Shown here: one piece after another, positions 1 through 8,008 of the stretch
Layout: every line of letters begins with the position of its first letter
How positions within the stretch are numbered: the first letter of the stretch is position 1
Source of the DNA: Sphingomonas spermidinifaciens
GTDB taxonomy: Bacteria; Pseudomonadota; Alphaproteobacteria; Sphingomonadales; Sphingomonadaceae
Assembly (NCBI RefSeq): GCF_002351485.1
Contig: NZ_NWMW01000001.1
Location: 248,001-312,000 of the forward strand
Length of the DNA: 64,000 nt
Reading direction: 5' to 3'
Notes under the pieces: generated by a model
Told to the model about the DNA's origin: nothing
The model's input: only the letters and a program-made list of their open reading frames with translations
Database searches by the model: none
Made by a program: the position numbers and the translations under genes

Positions 1-76
1 CGGCGTGACGTCGGAGATCTTCACCAATCCGCGCCAGGAGCGCACCAAGGATTACATCACCGGCCGCTACGGCTGA
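1..76 (+). CDS. pstB: Phosphate ABC transporter ATP-binding protein, C-terminal end (partial)
   Basis: Only the last 24 codons are inside the window, reading from base 2 and ending in TGA at 74-76. The residues (GVTSEIFTNP, then TKDYITGRYG) match the conserved C-terminus of PstB, which often ends in TGRFG or TGRYG. PstB powers high-affinity phosphate import. The next gene is phoU, only 14 bases away, the normal pst-pho order, which supports the call. The body of the gene lies to the left of the window. Confidence 0.88.
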   Translation, partial: GVTSEIFTNPRQERTKDYITGRYG

Positions 77-90
77 GCCGGACAGGAACC

Positions 91-768
91 ATGATGAACG
101 AGCATACGGTCAAGGTTTTCGACGACGAACTGGGTCAACTGCGTGGACTGGTCGCGCAGATGGGCGGGCTGGCCGAGGAAGCCATCGAAAGCGCGGTCGA
201 GGCGCTGGTCCGCGGCGACCTCGCCGCGGCGGTGCGTGTCGTCGAGGGCGATCGCCGCATCGACGCGCTGGAGGGCGAGGTCGAGCGCCTCGCGGTCCAG
301 CTCATCGCGCTGCGCGCGCCGATGGCCGACGACCTGCGCGAGGTGCTGACGGGCATGAAGTTCGCCAATACGCTCGAGCGTGTAGCCGATCATGCCAAGA
401 ACATCGCCAAGCGCGTGGGCGAGATCGACCGGTCGGTCCCCATCGAGCCCATGTCGGTGTTGCCCGCGATGGCGACCGTCGCGGGCGAGATGCTGCACGA
501 CGTGCTCGACGCCTTTGCCGCGCGCGATGTCGAGGCGGCGAAGCGCGTCTGCGAGCGCGACCGCGCAGTCGACGACCTCTACAATTCGATCTTTCGGGCG
601 CTCGTGACCTTCATGATGGAAAACCCCAAGTCCATCAGCCAGGCCGCGCACCTGCTCTTCATCGCCAAGAATCTCGAGCGCATCGGCGACCAGGCGACCA
701 ACCTGGCCGAGATGGTCCATTACGCCGCCACCGGCGAGCGGATGGGCGAGCGCGAGCGAGTGAGTTGA
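91..768 (+). CDS. phoU: Phosphate signalling protein PhoU
   Basis: The 225-residue cytoplasmic protein has the usual PhoU length and two related three-helix halves. The first holds ALRAPMADDLREV and the second LVTFMMENPKSI, each followed by a LERVADHAKNIA or LERIGDQATNLA segment. Those ExxxD repeats carry the metal-binding residues of the family. PhoU links the Pst transporter to the PhoR/PhoB system and keeps the regulon off when phosphate is plentiful. ATG 91 and ATG 94 are both possible starts; an AGGAA box sits just upstream. It lies between pstB and phoB, as expected for one phosphate operon. Confidence 0.95.
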   Translation: MMNEHTVKVFDDELGQLRGLVAQMGGLAEEAIESAVEALVRGDLAAAVRVVEGDRRIDALEGEVERLAVQLIALRAPMADDLREVLTGMKFANTLERVADHAKNIAKRVGEIDRSVPIEPMSVLPAMATVAGEMLHDVLDAFAARDVEAAKRVCERDRAVDDLYNSIFRALVTFMMENPKSISQAAHLLFIAKNLERIGDQATNLAEMVHYAATGERMGERERVS

Positions 769-779
769 AAGGGACGACG

Positions 780-1472
780 ATGGCACGGGTAAAGATGCTG
801 CTGGTCGAGGATGACGCCGCGCTCGCCGAACTGCTCGCCTGGCATTTCAAACGCGAGGATTTCGAGGTCAAGCAGACCCCCGATGGCGAGGAGGCGCTGC
901 TCCTCGCCAAGGAAGCGACGCCCGATATCGTCCTGCTCGACTGGATGGTCGAGGGGCTGTCGGGGATCGAGGTCTGTCGCCGCCTGCGCCGCATGCCCGA
1001 GACGGCGAACGTACCGATCATCATGCTGACCGCACGCGGCGAGGAGGAGGATCGCGTCCGCGGCCTTGAGACCGGCGCCGACGACTATGTGACCAAGCCA
1101 TTCTCCCCCCGCGAGCTGGTCGCCCGTGTCGGCGCGGTGCTGCGCCGCGTGCGTCCCGCGCTGGCAGGCGAGCAGCTTACCTATTCGGATATCGAGATGG
1201 ACACGGTGGGCCATAAGGTGCGCCGCGGCGGAGAGGTGATCCCGCTCGGCCCCACCGAGTTCCGGCTGCTCAAGCATTTCCTCGAACATCCCGGCTGGGT
1301 CTTCTCGCGCGAGCGGCTGCTCGACGCCGTCTGGGGCCATGACAGCGATATCGAAAGCCGGACGGTCGACGTCCATATCCGTCGCCTGCGCAAGGCGATC
1401 AATGTCGGCGACAAGCCCGACATCATCCGCACCGTCCGCTCGGCGGGCTATGCGCTTGATGCGGGCAATTGA
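780..1472 (+). CDS. phoB: Phosphate regulon response regulator PhoB
   Basis: The 230-residue protein is an OmpR-class regulator. An N-terminal receiver domain has the acidic pair D11/D12, phospho-acceptor D54 (IVLLDWM), T84 and K106 (VTKPF). A C-terminal winged helix has TEFRLLKHF and SRTVDVHIRRLRKAI. It would activate pho-box promoters when phosphate is scarce. ATG 780 is preferred because it gives the standard MARVKMLLVEDD start; a TTG at 765 would add only five residues and overlap phoU. No phoR is in the window, so the kinase is probably upstream of pst. Confidence 0.95.
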   Translation: MARVKMLLVEDDAALAELLAWHFKREDFEVKQTPDGEEALLLAKEATPDIVLLDWMVEGLSGIEVCRRLRRMPETANVPIIMLTARGEEEDRVRGLETGADDYVTKPFSPRELVARVGAVLRRVRPALAGEQLTYSDIEMDTVGHKVRRGGEVIPLGPTEFRLLKHFLEHPGWVFSRERLLDAVWGHDSDIESRTVDVHIRRLRKAINVGDKPDIIRTVRSAGYALDAGN

Positions 1473-1592
1473 TCGCGATCAACCTCCCCTAAAGCCGAAT
1501 CGGCAGCGCAACGAAGGAAACCTTCGCCGTGCCGGGCGTTCATCGGCCCGACGCGCGCGTAACCAGCGCGTTTGGTACGAGGAGAGTTCGCA

Positions 1593-2030
1593 ATGAAGCT
1601 CATCGCAATGACCGCCGCGCTGGCGCTGACCGGCGCCGCCTATGCGCAGCAGACGCCCCCCGCCGATCCCGGCATGACCCAGCCCGGCGTGACGCAGCCC
1701 GACGCCAACACCCCGCCGAGCGACCCCAACGCGCCCGCCGCCACTGCCCCCGCGACCGACCCGGCGATGCAGTCGGCGCCAACCCAGACCGCGCCAATGG
1801 CCCAGCAGCCGATGGCAAGCACGCCGACCGGCGCCACCGGCGGCACCGAGACCACGGGCGGCTACATGCCCTCGACCCCGCCGCTGTCGGGCACGCCGAC
1901 GCCCGGCGCCACCGTCCGCGTCCAGCCGTCGATGTCGCCCAGCCAGGCATTTCCGCCGCCGGCACCCGAGGCCGAATATCCGATCTGCAAGAAGGGCCAG
2001 ACCGACAATTGCCGCCAGCGCGGCGGCTGA
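1593..2030 (+). CDS. Small secreted Pro/Thr/Ala-rich protein
   Basis: The 145-residue product starts with a signal peptide (MKLIAMTAALALTGAAYAQ). The mature part is low in complexity: Pro, Thr, Ala and Gln with repeated QP, TPPS and PTG units, then a short tail with two cysteines (ICKKGQTDNC). No catalytic domain is visible. ATG 1593 is preceded by GGAGAG. It follows phoB by 120 bases and ends just before a good terminator at 2055-2081, so it may be the last gene of the phosphate operon or be separately transcribed. Likely periplasmic or surface; function unknown. Confidence 0.75.
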   Translation: MKLIAMTAALALTGAAYAQQTPPADPGMTQPGVTQPDANTPPSDPNAPAATAPATDPAMQSAPTQTAPMAQQPMASTPTGATGGTETTGGYMPSTPPLSGTPTPGATVRVQPSMSPSQAFPPPAPEAEYPICKKGQTDNCRQRGG

Positions 2031-2054
2031 TCGATCCCCGACTAGCTGACGAAG

Positions 2055-2081
2055 GGCCTCGACATCTGTCGGGGCCTTTTT
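2055..2081 (+). terminator. Rho-independent terminator after the phoB-side gene
   Basis: A 10-bp stem (GGCCTCGACA paired with TGTCGGGGCC, one G-T pair) closes a 2-base loop and is followed by TTTTT. It lies 25 bases after the stop of the Pro-rich protein gene. Confidence 0.85.
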
Positions 2082-2338
2082 CGTCGCAGCTTGACGCTGA
2101 CCGCGACCGTCAGCCAGCGAAGGTCGAGACACACGTCGTTCGACCCGTCATCCAGGCGAAAGCCGGACCATTCTCGATAATGCCCCGGTCCCCCAACTAA
2201 CGAGTTCAACCGGCCGTCGGGATGGGGAAATCGCGTCGGAGCCCGGCGCACACTCCCGCCCCCTGGTGCCCTTCCCCCTTGCGCCAGGCGCCCGTCCGCG
2301 ACACCGTGCGGGCAGAGATCGTTACAGGGGATACCACA
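2082..2338. other. Intergenic region upstream of the SDR gene
   Basis: Together with the terminator just before it, this makes about 308 bases without a gene. It contains a degenerate copy of the local palindromic repeat core at 2116-2133 and, near its end, AGGGG shortly before ATG 2339. No convincing promoter hexamers, tRNA or small RNA structure is evident. Confidence 0.5.
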
Positions 2339-3235
2339 ATGACCATCCGCTTCGATGGCCGTACCGCGATCGTGACCGGCGCCGGCGGGGGCCTGGGCCG
2401 CGCCTATGCGCTCGAACTCGCCCGGCGCGGGGCGGCGGTCGTCGTCAATGACCTCGGCGCCGCACGCGACGGGGCGGGCGCCTCCCCCGCCGCCGATGCC
2501 GTGGTCGAGGAGATCCGCGCGGCGGGCGGCATCGCCATCGCCGATGGCGGCGACGTCACCGACGAGGGCGCAATGGCCCGCATGGTCGAGCGCGCCCGCG
2601 AGGCTTTCGGCAGCATCGACATCCTGATCAACAATGCCGGCGTGCTGCGCGACAAGAGCTTCGCCAACATGACGCCCGCCGATTTCGAGTTCGTCGTCCG
2701 CGTCCACCTGATCGGCTCGGCGATCGTCACCAAGGCGGTTTGGGAGACGATGCGCTTCCAGCGCTATGGCCGCATCCTGATGACTGCCTCGTCGAGCGGG
2801 CTCTACGGCAATTTCGGCCAGGCAAATTACGGTGCGGCGAAGCTGGGGATCACAGGTCTCGCGCGCACGCTTCATCTGGAGGGTGCGAAGTACGGCATCC
2901 ACGTCAACACGCTTGCCCCAACCGCGGGCACGCGCATGACCGAGGACATCTTCCCCGCCGAGGCGTTTGCCCGCTTCACCCCCGAAAGCGTCGCTCCCGC
3001 CGCGCTGTTCCTCGTCAGTGACGAGGCGCCCTCGAACATGATCGTCGGTGCGGGCGCGGGCGTGTTCCAGGCCGCCTATATCACCCTCACCGAGGGGGTG
3101 GCGCTGGCCGGCGAAGATCTGTCGCCCGAGGGAGTTGCCGCGCACTGGGCCGCGATCACCGACCGTGCACGAGAGCGGGTGCCGCAATCGGGAATGGAGC
3201 AGGCCCAAGCGATTCTTCGTCTGCTGACGGCTTGA
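2339..3235 (+). CDS. SDR-family dehydrogenase, 3-hydroxyacyl-CoA dehydrogenase-like
   Basis: The 298-residue protein opens with the cofactor motif TGAGGGLGRAYA, continues with NDLGAARDG, INNAGVLRD, and SSSGLYGNFGQANYGAAK, which supplies catalytic Tyr and Lys (YxxxK). The NDLG and GQANYGAAK motifs are typical of the subgroup related to the dehydrogenase part of peroxisomal multifunctional enzyme 2, so a beta-oxidation step on acyl-CoA is the best guess. The extra C-terminal 50 residues after the Rossmann domain fit that subgroup. An in-frame ATG exists far upstream at 2222, but ATG 2339 gives the natural start (MTIRFDGRTAIVTG) behind AGGGG. Confidence 0.85.
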   Translation: MTIRFDGRTAIVTGAGGGLGRAYALELARRGAAVVVNDLGAARDGAGASPAADAVVEEIRAAGGIAIADGGDVTDEGAMARMVERAREAFGSIDILINNAGVLRDKSFANMTPADFEFVVRVHLIGSAIVTKAVWETMRFQRYGRILMTASSSGLYGNFGQANYGAAKLGITGLARTLHLEGAKYGIHVNTLAPTAGTRMTEDIFPAEAFARFTPESVAPAALFLVSDEAPSNMIVGAGAGVFQAAYITLTEGVALAGEDLSPEGVAAHWAAITDRARERVPQSGMEQAQAILRLLTA

Positions 3236-3266
3236 TCGCGCCGCGGGCCGGGCTAGCCTGCCCGCC

Positions 3267-3959
3267 ATGAAGCGCGCCCTCGTCGTCCGTCACACGCCCT
3301 ATGAAGGAATTGCCGGCTTCCGCCAGCCGGTCGAACAGGCCGGATATGTCATCGACCGTGTCGACGTGACCGATCCGACGTTCGCCCAGATCGACTTCCT
3401 TTCACCCGACCTTGTCGTGCTGATGGGCGGACCGATGGGCGTCTATGAGGTCGAGGAGAACCCATGGATCGCCCGCGAGGTCGAGGCTCTGGCGGGGCGG
3501 CTCGACCGCAACCTGCCAGTGCTCGGCGTCTGCCTCGGCGCGCAGATGATCGCGGCGGCGCTCGGCGCGCGCGTATTTCCCGGCCCGGTCAAGGAAGTCG
3601 GCTTCGCCCCTATAACGATCAACGCCGCGGGACAGGCCTCGCCCGTCCGTCATCTGGCGGGCGTGCCGGTGCTCCACTGGCATGGGGACACTTTCGACCT
3701 GCCACCCGGCGTCGAACTCCTCGCCTCCTCCGCGCATTACGCGCACCAGGCCTATCGCCGCGGTCCCGAACTCCTCGCGCTGCAATGCCACCCCGAAATG
3801 GGCGAGGACGAACGGTTCGAGGAATGGCTGGACGACGTCGCCTACCTCGCCGAAGCCGGAACCGACCCCCCCGCGATGCGCGCCGCGCACGAGACCCACG
3901 GCGCCGGCGCGGTCGCCGCCGGCCGTGCGGTCGTCGGCGAGTGGCTGGCGGGGCTGTAG
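3267..3959 (+). CDS. Class I glutamine amidotransferase-like protein (GMP-synthase-type)
   Basis: The 230-residue protein has the amidotransferase triad: the nucleophile elbow GVCLGAQMIA with its Cys, and LQCHPEM with the His and Glu. VVLMGGPMGVYE near residue 50 is the oxyanion-strand region. There is no synthase domain, so it is a stand-alone member like those annotated as GMP synthase homologues; some of these cleave gamma-glutamyl compounds. It follows the SDR gene by 31 bases. The real substrate cannot be read from the sequence. Confidence 0.82.
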   Translation: MKRALVVRHTPYEGIAGFRQPVEQAGYVIDRVDVTDPTFAQIDFLSPDLVVLMGGPMGVYEVEENPWIAREVEALAGRLDRNLPVLGVCLGAQMIAAALGARVFPGPVKEVGFAPITINAAGQASPVRHLAGVPVLHWHGDTFDLPPGVELLASSAHYAHQAYRRGPELLALQCHPEMGEDERFEEWLDDVAYLAEAGTDPPAMRAAHETHGAGAVAAGRAVVGEWLAGL

Positions 3960-3960
3960 C

Positions 3961-5895
3961 TCAGGTCGGAAGCCGAAAGACGAACGTGCGCTGATCGGCC
4001 GCGCACGCCAGGCCGTTCGCGGGCCGGTAGCTCTGTTCGAAGCGCGCCCTCGCGATCATTTCCTTGGCCGCGTCGCCGAACAGGAAGGGGGGATAGGACA
4101 TGATCGTCCGCGGCCCGACCGTCTTGCCGTCGGCGGCAATGTCGAACTCGATCCGCGACCAGCCTTCGAACCCCAGCCGCGTCAGCTCGGTCGGATAGAA
4201 GGCGGAGGACGCGCCGCTCCGCTTCATGTCGGGCTTGGCGCCGACCAGCGAGCATTGCTGCTCGTCCAGGCCGGTTCTGGCAAAGGCACGCTGCGCCGCT
4301 TCGAAATCACCGCGCGCTGCCGCATTGTTGGCCAGACCGAGCAGCGCGCGGGCACGCAGCGGATGCCGCTCGGGCAGGTCAGGTGTGTCGGCGACTGCTG
4401 TTAATGCCGCATCGAGTGCGGGATCGGCGGCGCGATTGCCCGCCAGCCGCTGACGGATCTCGGCGACGCGAAGCTGCACCGTCGCCCGGCTGACCGGATC
4501 GGCGGCGACGGCCCGATCGGCGAGCAGTGCATCGAGCTTGCGCAGGCGCACGCCCTGTTCGCGGCGGTCGGGCCATCCGCTCGCCTCGATCTGCATCAAC
4601 GCCGCATGGGTCCGCACCGCTTGTGGCGCCGCGAGCGTCGCGGCAAGCGCGACGGCGCGGTCGCTCGCTGCCGTGCGTTCGGGGGTGCCGATCAACCCCG
4701 AACCCGCCAGCACCAGGTTCGCACGAAGCGCCGCAGCATCGCTGCCGCCCGCCGCCTGACGCAGTGTGGCGAGGCCCGCGGCCTGCTGCTCCGTTGGCGT
4801 GCCCGTCGCCCCCTTGCCTGCCAGCCACGCCTCCGACTCCTGTATGAGCGGCGCTTGCAGGTCCATCGTCTCGCCCGCCTTCGAGCAGCGCAACTCGACG
4901 CGCGTCAGCGCGCGGTAGAAGACGGGAATCTTGGCCGCATCCTCGGGCGCCCACGACCATTCACGGACCGCGCGGGCGTAAGCGAGCGCGACTTCGCGCC
5001 CGCCCTGAACGAAGATCGGCTGTGCGCTCTGCACCGCCCCGTTGTCGTCGAGCGCGAACTCGACGACTGCATAGCTGTCGGGCGTCAGCCCCGGCGCGCT
5101 GTCACACGTCGGCGCCTCGATCGACCGGGCGGAGGCGAAGGGCGCCTCACTGATCCGGCCGGCCCCGGTGTAGACCAGATACTTGCGCGCATCGTCCATG
5201 TTCTTCTTGAGCAGCGCGACCTGCGCAAGGTCGTAGCGCGTGGCGATGTCGGCCAGGCTCACGCGCAGCGTCAGGCCGCCGTTATTCGCGAGCGCCTTCT
5301 TGAGCAGCGCATCGGCCTCCGCGACTCGCCCCGCGGCGAGCAGCGCCCGGCCCGCGAAGATCTGCGCACTGGCGAGGTCGGGCTTGGGCGTCGCCGCCGG
5401 CAGCAGTTTCAGCGCCTCCTCGGCATCGCGGATCGCCGCGCCGTCGCCGTCGAACCGCGTCAGCCGCGAACGAATCTGGAGTGGCACGACCCGCTCGGTC
5501 CCTTCCGACAACGCCAGCGCCTTGTTCACATCGGCGATCGCCTGGTCATAGGTGAGGTTGGTCGTTCCGATCTGCGCCAGCGCGACATAGGCGTCTCGCG
5601 CCTCGGCGCGGAAGCTGCCGCCCTGCGCCTCGATCGCGGCGACGCCGGCCCGGATCGACCGCTCGGCCTCCTCATGTCGCCCGAGTCGACGCAGGCACTG
5701 GCCGCGGCGTACCGCGATCGCGGCGGCAACGGTCTTGTTCCTGCCCGCCGGGCCCGCCGCCAGCCTGTCAAAGGCGGCGATCGCCTCCTCGCACTGCCCT
5801 GCCTCCGCCGCTTTGGTCGCGGCATCGAACGCTGCCTGCGCCGATTGCGGCGACGCCGCGGCCATTGCGGCACCGGCGATCATCACGCTAAACAT
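3961..5895 (-). CDS. Secreted TPR-repeat protein with two TonB-C-like modules
   Basis: The 644-residue protein starts MFSVMIAGAAMAAASPQSAQA, a plausible signal peptide. It continues with helical TPR-like repeats (AFDAATKAAEAGQCEEAIAA and similar, rich in Ala, Leu and Arg). Two segments resemble the C-terminal domain of TonB-type proteins: around residues 300-360 (SYAVVEFALDDNGAVQSAQP) and at the very end (LGFEGWSRIEFDIAADGKTV, then ARARFEQSYRP). There is no TonB N-terminal anchor or proline-rich spacer. ATG 5895 is chosen because it directly begins the signal peptide. It is convergent with 3267-3959 and divergent from 5943. A periplasmic scaffold role is inferred; function unknown. Confidence 0.72.
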   Translation of the reverse strand: MFSVMIAGAAMAAASPQSAQAAFDAATKAAEAGQCEEAIAAFDRLAAGPAGRNKTVAAAIAVRRGQCLRRLGRHEEAERSIRAGVAAIEAQGGSFRAEARDAYVALAQIGTTNLTYDQAIADVNKALALSEGTERVVPLQIRSRLTRFDGDGAAIRDAEEALKLLPAATPKPDLASAQIFAGRALLAAGRVAEADALLKKALANNGGLTLRVSLADIATRYDLAQVALLKKNMDDARKYLVYTGAGRISEAPFASARSIEAPTCDSAPGLTPDSYAVVEFALDDNGAVQSAQPIFVQGGREVALAYARAVREWSWAPEDAAKIPVFYRALTRVELRCSKAGETMDLQAPLIQESEAWLAGKGATGTPTEQQAAGLATLRQAAGGSDAAALRANLVLAGSGLIGTPERTAASDRAVALAATLAAPQAVRTHAALMQIEASGWPDRREQGVRLRKLDALLADRAVAADPVSRATVQLRVAEIRQRLAGNRAADPALDAALTAVADTPDLPERHPLRARALLGLANNAAARGDFEAAQRAFARTGLDEQQCSLVGAKPDMKRSGASSAFYPTELTRLGFEGWSRIEFDIAADGKTVGPRTIMSYPPFLFGDAAKEMIARARFEQSYRPANGLACAADQRTFVFRLPT

Positions 5896-5942
5896 CGTTG
5901 AACCTCCCCACGCATCTCCCGCGGGGAAAAGATCAAAGCGCG

Positions 5943-6359
5943 ATGCGATTGTCCACGCTTTCCCGATATTTGGCGCTGCCGTTCGCCGCAACTTCGCTGG
6001 CGGCGTCCGCACCGGCATCGGAGCCGCTGCCCGCCGACAGCCTGCTCCTCCTCGTCGCGTCGTGGTGCGTGCCCTGCTATGGCGAGATCGCGCGCCTCGA
6101 CGCGCTTCAGACGGCGGCGGGGCCGGTGGAGGTTCGCGTCGTTCCCTATGATCGCCGCCCGGCGACCGCTCGGATGCTGGCGCGCGTCGATCCCGATCGC
6201 ATCGCGACCTCGCGGGTCGTCGTGGCGGCGCTCTCTAGCCGTACCGCTGGGCTGCCATACAGCGTGATGACCGACGCGGCGGGACGGATCTGTGCCGAGC
6301 TATCTCGACCGCTAGATCCCGCTGGCGTCACCGAGATGCGCAGGCGCTGCGGGCGCTAG
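5943..6359 (+). CDS. Exported thioredoxin-like protein with WCVPC motif
   Basis: The 138-residue product has an N-terminal hydrophobic stretch (LALPFAATSLAASAPASA-like) and then LLLLVASWCVPCYGE, the active-site strand and CxxC pattern of thioredoxin folds. LPYSVMTDAAGRICAEL resembles the cis-Pro and final strands. It is shorter than typical TlpA/ResA proteins. The start at ATG 5943 leaves 47 bases to the divergently transcribed TPR gene. Its last 4 bases overlap the stop of the convergent dehydrogenase. A periplasmic thiol function is inferred. Confidence 0.65.
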   Translation: MRLSTLSRYLALPFAATSLAASAPASEPLPADSLLLLVASWCVPCYGEIARLDALQTAAGPVEVRVVPYDRRPATARMLARVDPDRIATSRVVVAALSSRTAGLPYSVMTDAAGRICAELSRPLDPAGVTEMRRRCGR

Positions 6360-7363
6360 ATCCAGCCCTCGAGCACCTGGTCGGGCGGGCGGTGGCCGTC
6401 GGCCCAGGCGCGGATGTTGGCGATGACCTTCTCGCCCGAGGCGACGCGCCCCTCCATCGTCGCCGATCCCATGTGCGGTGTCATGACCACATTGGGCAGC
6501 GCCAGCAGCCGCGGGTCGATCGCCGGCTCGAACTGCCAGACGTCAAGCCCCGCCCCCGCCAGCCGGCCGCCCTCCAGCGCCTCCACAAGCGCTTCCTCGT
6601 CGACGATTCCGCCGCGCGAGGCGTTGATAAGGTAGACGTGCGGTCCCAGCAGCCCAATCCGCCGCCGGTCGATCAACCCCTCGCTGTCGGCATTGCGCGG
6701 CGTGTGGATGGTCAGGATGTCGATCGCGCCGAGCATCGCGTCGAGATCGGCGTGCCAGGTTGCCCCCAGCTGCGCCTCGAGCACCGCGGGCAGCCGGTTG
6801 CGATTGTGATAATGGACGGTGAGCCCGAACGCCCGCGCCCGCGCCGCCACCGCCTGGCCGATCCGGCCCATGCCGACGATGCCCAGCGCCTTGCCGCCGA
6901 TCCGGTGGCCCAGCATCGCGCAGGGGCTCCACCCCGTCCACGCACCCGACCGGACGAGCTTCTCGCCCTCGGCCAGCCGACGCGGCACCGACAGGATCAG
7001 CGCCATCGTCATGTCGGCGGTGTCCTCGGTCAGGACGCCCGGCGTGTTGGTGACGACGATGCCGCGCGCGCGCGCGGCGCGAAGGTCGATATGGTTCACG
7101 CCCGCGCCGTAATTGGCGATCAGCCGCAGCCGCTCGCCCGCTCCCGCCAGCAGGTCGCCGTCGACGGCATCGGTGACGGTCGGCACGAACACGTCGCAAT
7201 CGGCGACCGCGGCCGCGAGCTCTTGCGCGGAAAACGCATGATCGTCCTCGTTCGGGACAAGCTCGAACAGCTCGTGCATCCGCGCGATCACCGGGTCGGG
7301 CAGCCGGCGCGTCACGATCACGCGGGGGCGGCGGGGGCGCGGCGAGCGGGCGGGATCGGCCAT
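6356..7363 (-). CDS. D-2-hydroxyacid dehydrogenase (glyoxylate/hydroxypyruvate reductase type)
   Basis: The 335-residue protein has the two-domain layout of the family. The Rossmann nucleotide motif is GIVGMGRIGQAVA. The substrate-side motif is NYGAGVNHIDL. The late catalytic elements are NASRGGIVDEEAL and TPHMGSAT with the general-acid His. The family reduces glyoxylate, hydroxypyruvate or related 2-keto acids with NAD(P)H in the cytoplasm. The 3' end meets the thioredoxin-like gene head to head with a 4-base overlap. Exact substrate uncertain. Confidence 0.9.
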   Translation of the reverse strand: MADPARSPRPRRPRVIVTRRLPDPVIARMHELFELVPNEDDHAFSAQELAAAVADCDVFVPTVTDAVDGDLLAGAGERLRLIANYGAGVNHIDLRAARARGIVVTNTPGVLTEDTADMTMALILSVPRRLAEGEKLVRSGAWTGWSPCAMLGHRIGGKALGIVGMGRIGQAVAARARAFGLTVHYHNRNRLPAVLEAQLGATWHADLDAMLGAIDILTIHTPRNADSEGLIDRRRIGLLGPHVYLINASRGGIVDEEALVEALEGGRLAGAGLDVWQFEPAIDPRLLALPNVVMTPHMGSATMEGRVASGEKVIANIRAWADGHRPPDQVLEGWI

Positions 7364-7453
7364 CCATCGGAATTGGCCCGCGCCCGCGGCGGCGTCAACG
7401 CCATTGATGCTGGCCGGCGCTTCGCGTTAGGGCGGACCAAAGGGCAACAGGAC

Positions 7454-7951
7454 ATGTCGATGCATCGCGTACCCCGTTTGACCGCCGGCTTCGCCGCCGT
7501 GGCGATGGCCGCGACCGGCCTGTCGGCGCTCGAGGCGCAGACGCGCAAGCCCCCCTATTTCGCCTCGATCGCCGCGGACAAGGCGCGGATGCGCACCGGC
7601 CCGGGCCGCAACTATCCCGCCAGCTGGCTCTATGTTCGCGCCGACCTGCCGATCAAGGTGGTCGATATCTATCGCGACTGGCGCAAGGTCGAGGATCCTG
7701 GCGGGACGCAGGGCTGGATGCAGGTCGGACTGCTCAGCGATACGCGTACTGCCTTCGTCCAGGGCGGCGTCGCGATCCTGCGCGACGCTCCCTCCGCGTC
7801 GGCGCGGGTCGCCTGGCGCGCAGCCCCGGGTGTCGTGGGCCGGATCAGCCGCTGCGCCCGCGGCTGGTGCTATCTCGACGTCAAGGGGCGGGGCGGCTTC
7901 GTAGAGACCGCTCGCCTGTGGGGCGTTGCCCCCGACGAGGATGTCGATTGA
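7454..7951 (+). CDS. Secreted SH3-domain protein
   Basis: The 165-residue product begins with a signal peptide (MSMHRVPRLTAGFAAVAMAATGLSALEAQ). It carries two bacterial SH3-like units: the first around KARMRTGPGRNYPASWLYVR to GWMQVGLLS, the second around GVAILRDAPSASARVAWRA to CYLDVKGRGGFV. Such proteins usually bind cell-wall peptides in the periplasm. ATG 7454 follows CAACAGGAC, a fair ribosome site. It is divergent from the dehydrogenase gene. Confidence 0.85.
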   Translation: MSMHRVPRLTAGFAAVAMAATGLSALEAQTRKPPYFASIAADKARMRTGPGRNYPASWLYVRADLPIKVVDIYRDWRKVEDPGGTQGWMQVGLLSDTRTAFVQGGVAILRDAPSASARVAWRAAPGVVGRISRCARGWCYLDVKGRGGFVETARLWGVAPDEDVD

Positions 7952-8008
7952 CCTTCTGACGGGCTGAAGCGCGGGACCGGGGGCGAGCCGCCGGCCCCGC
8001 TCCGCGCC

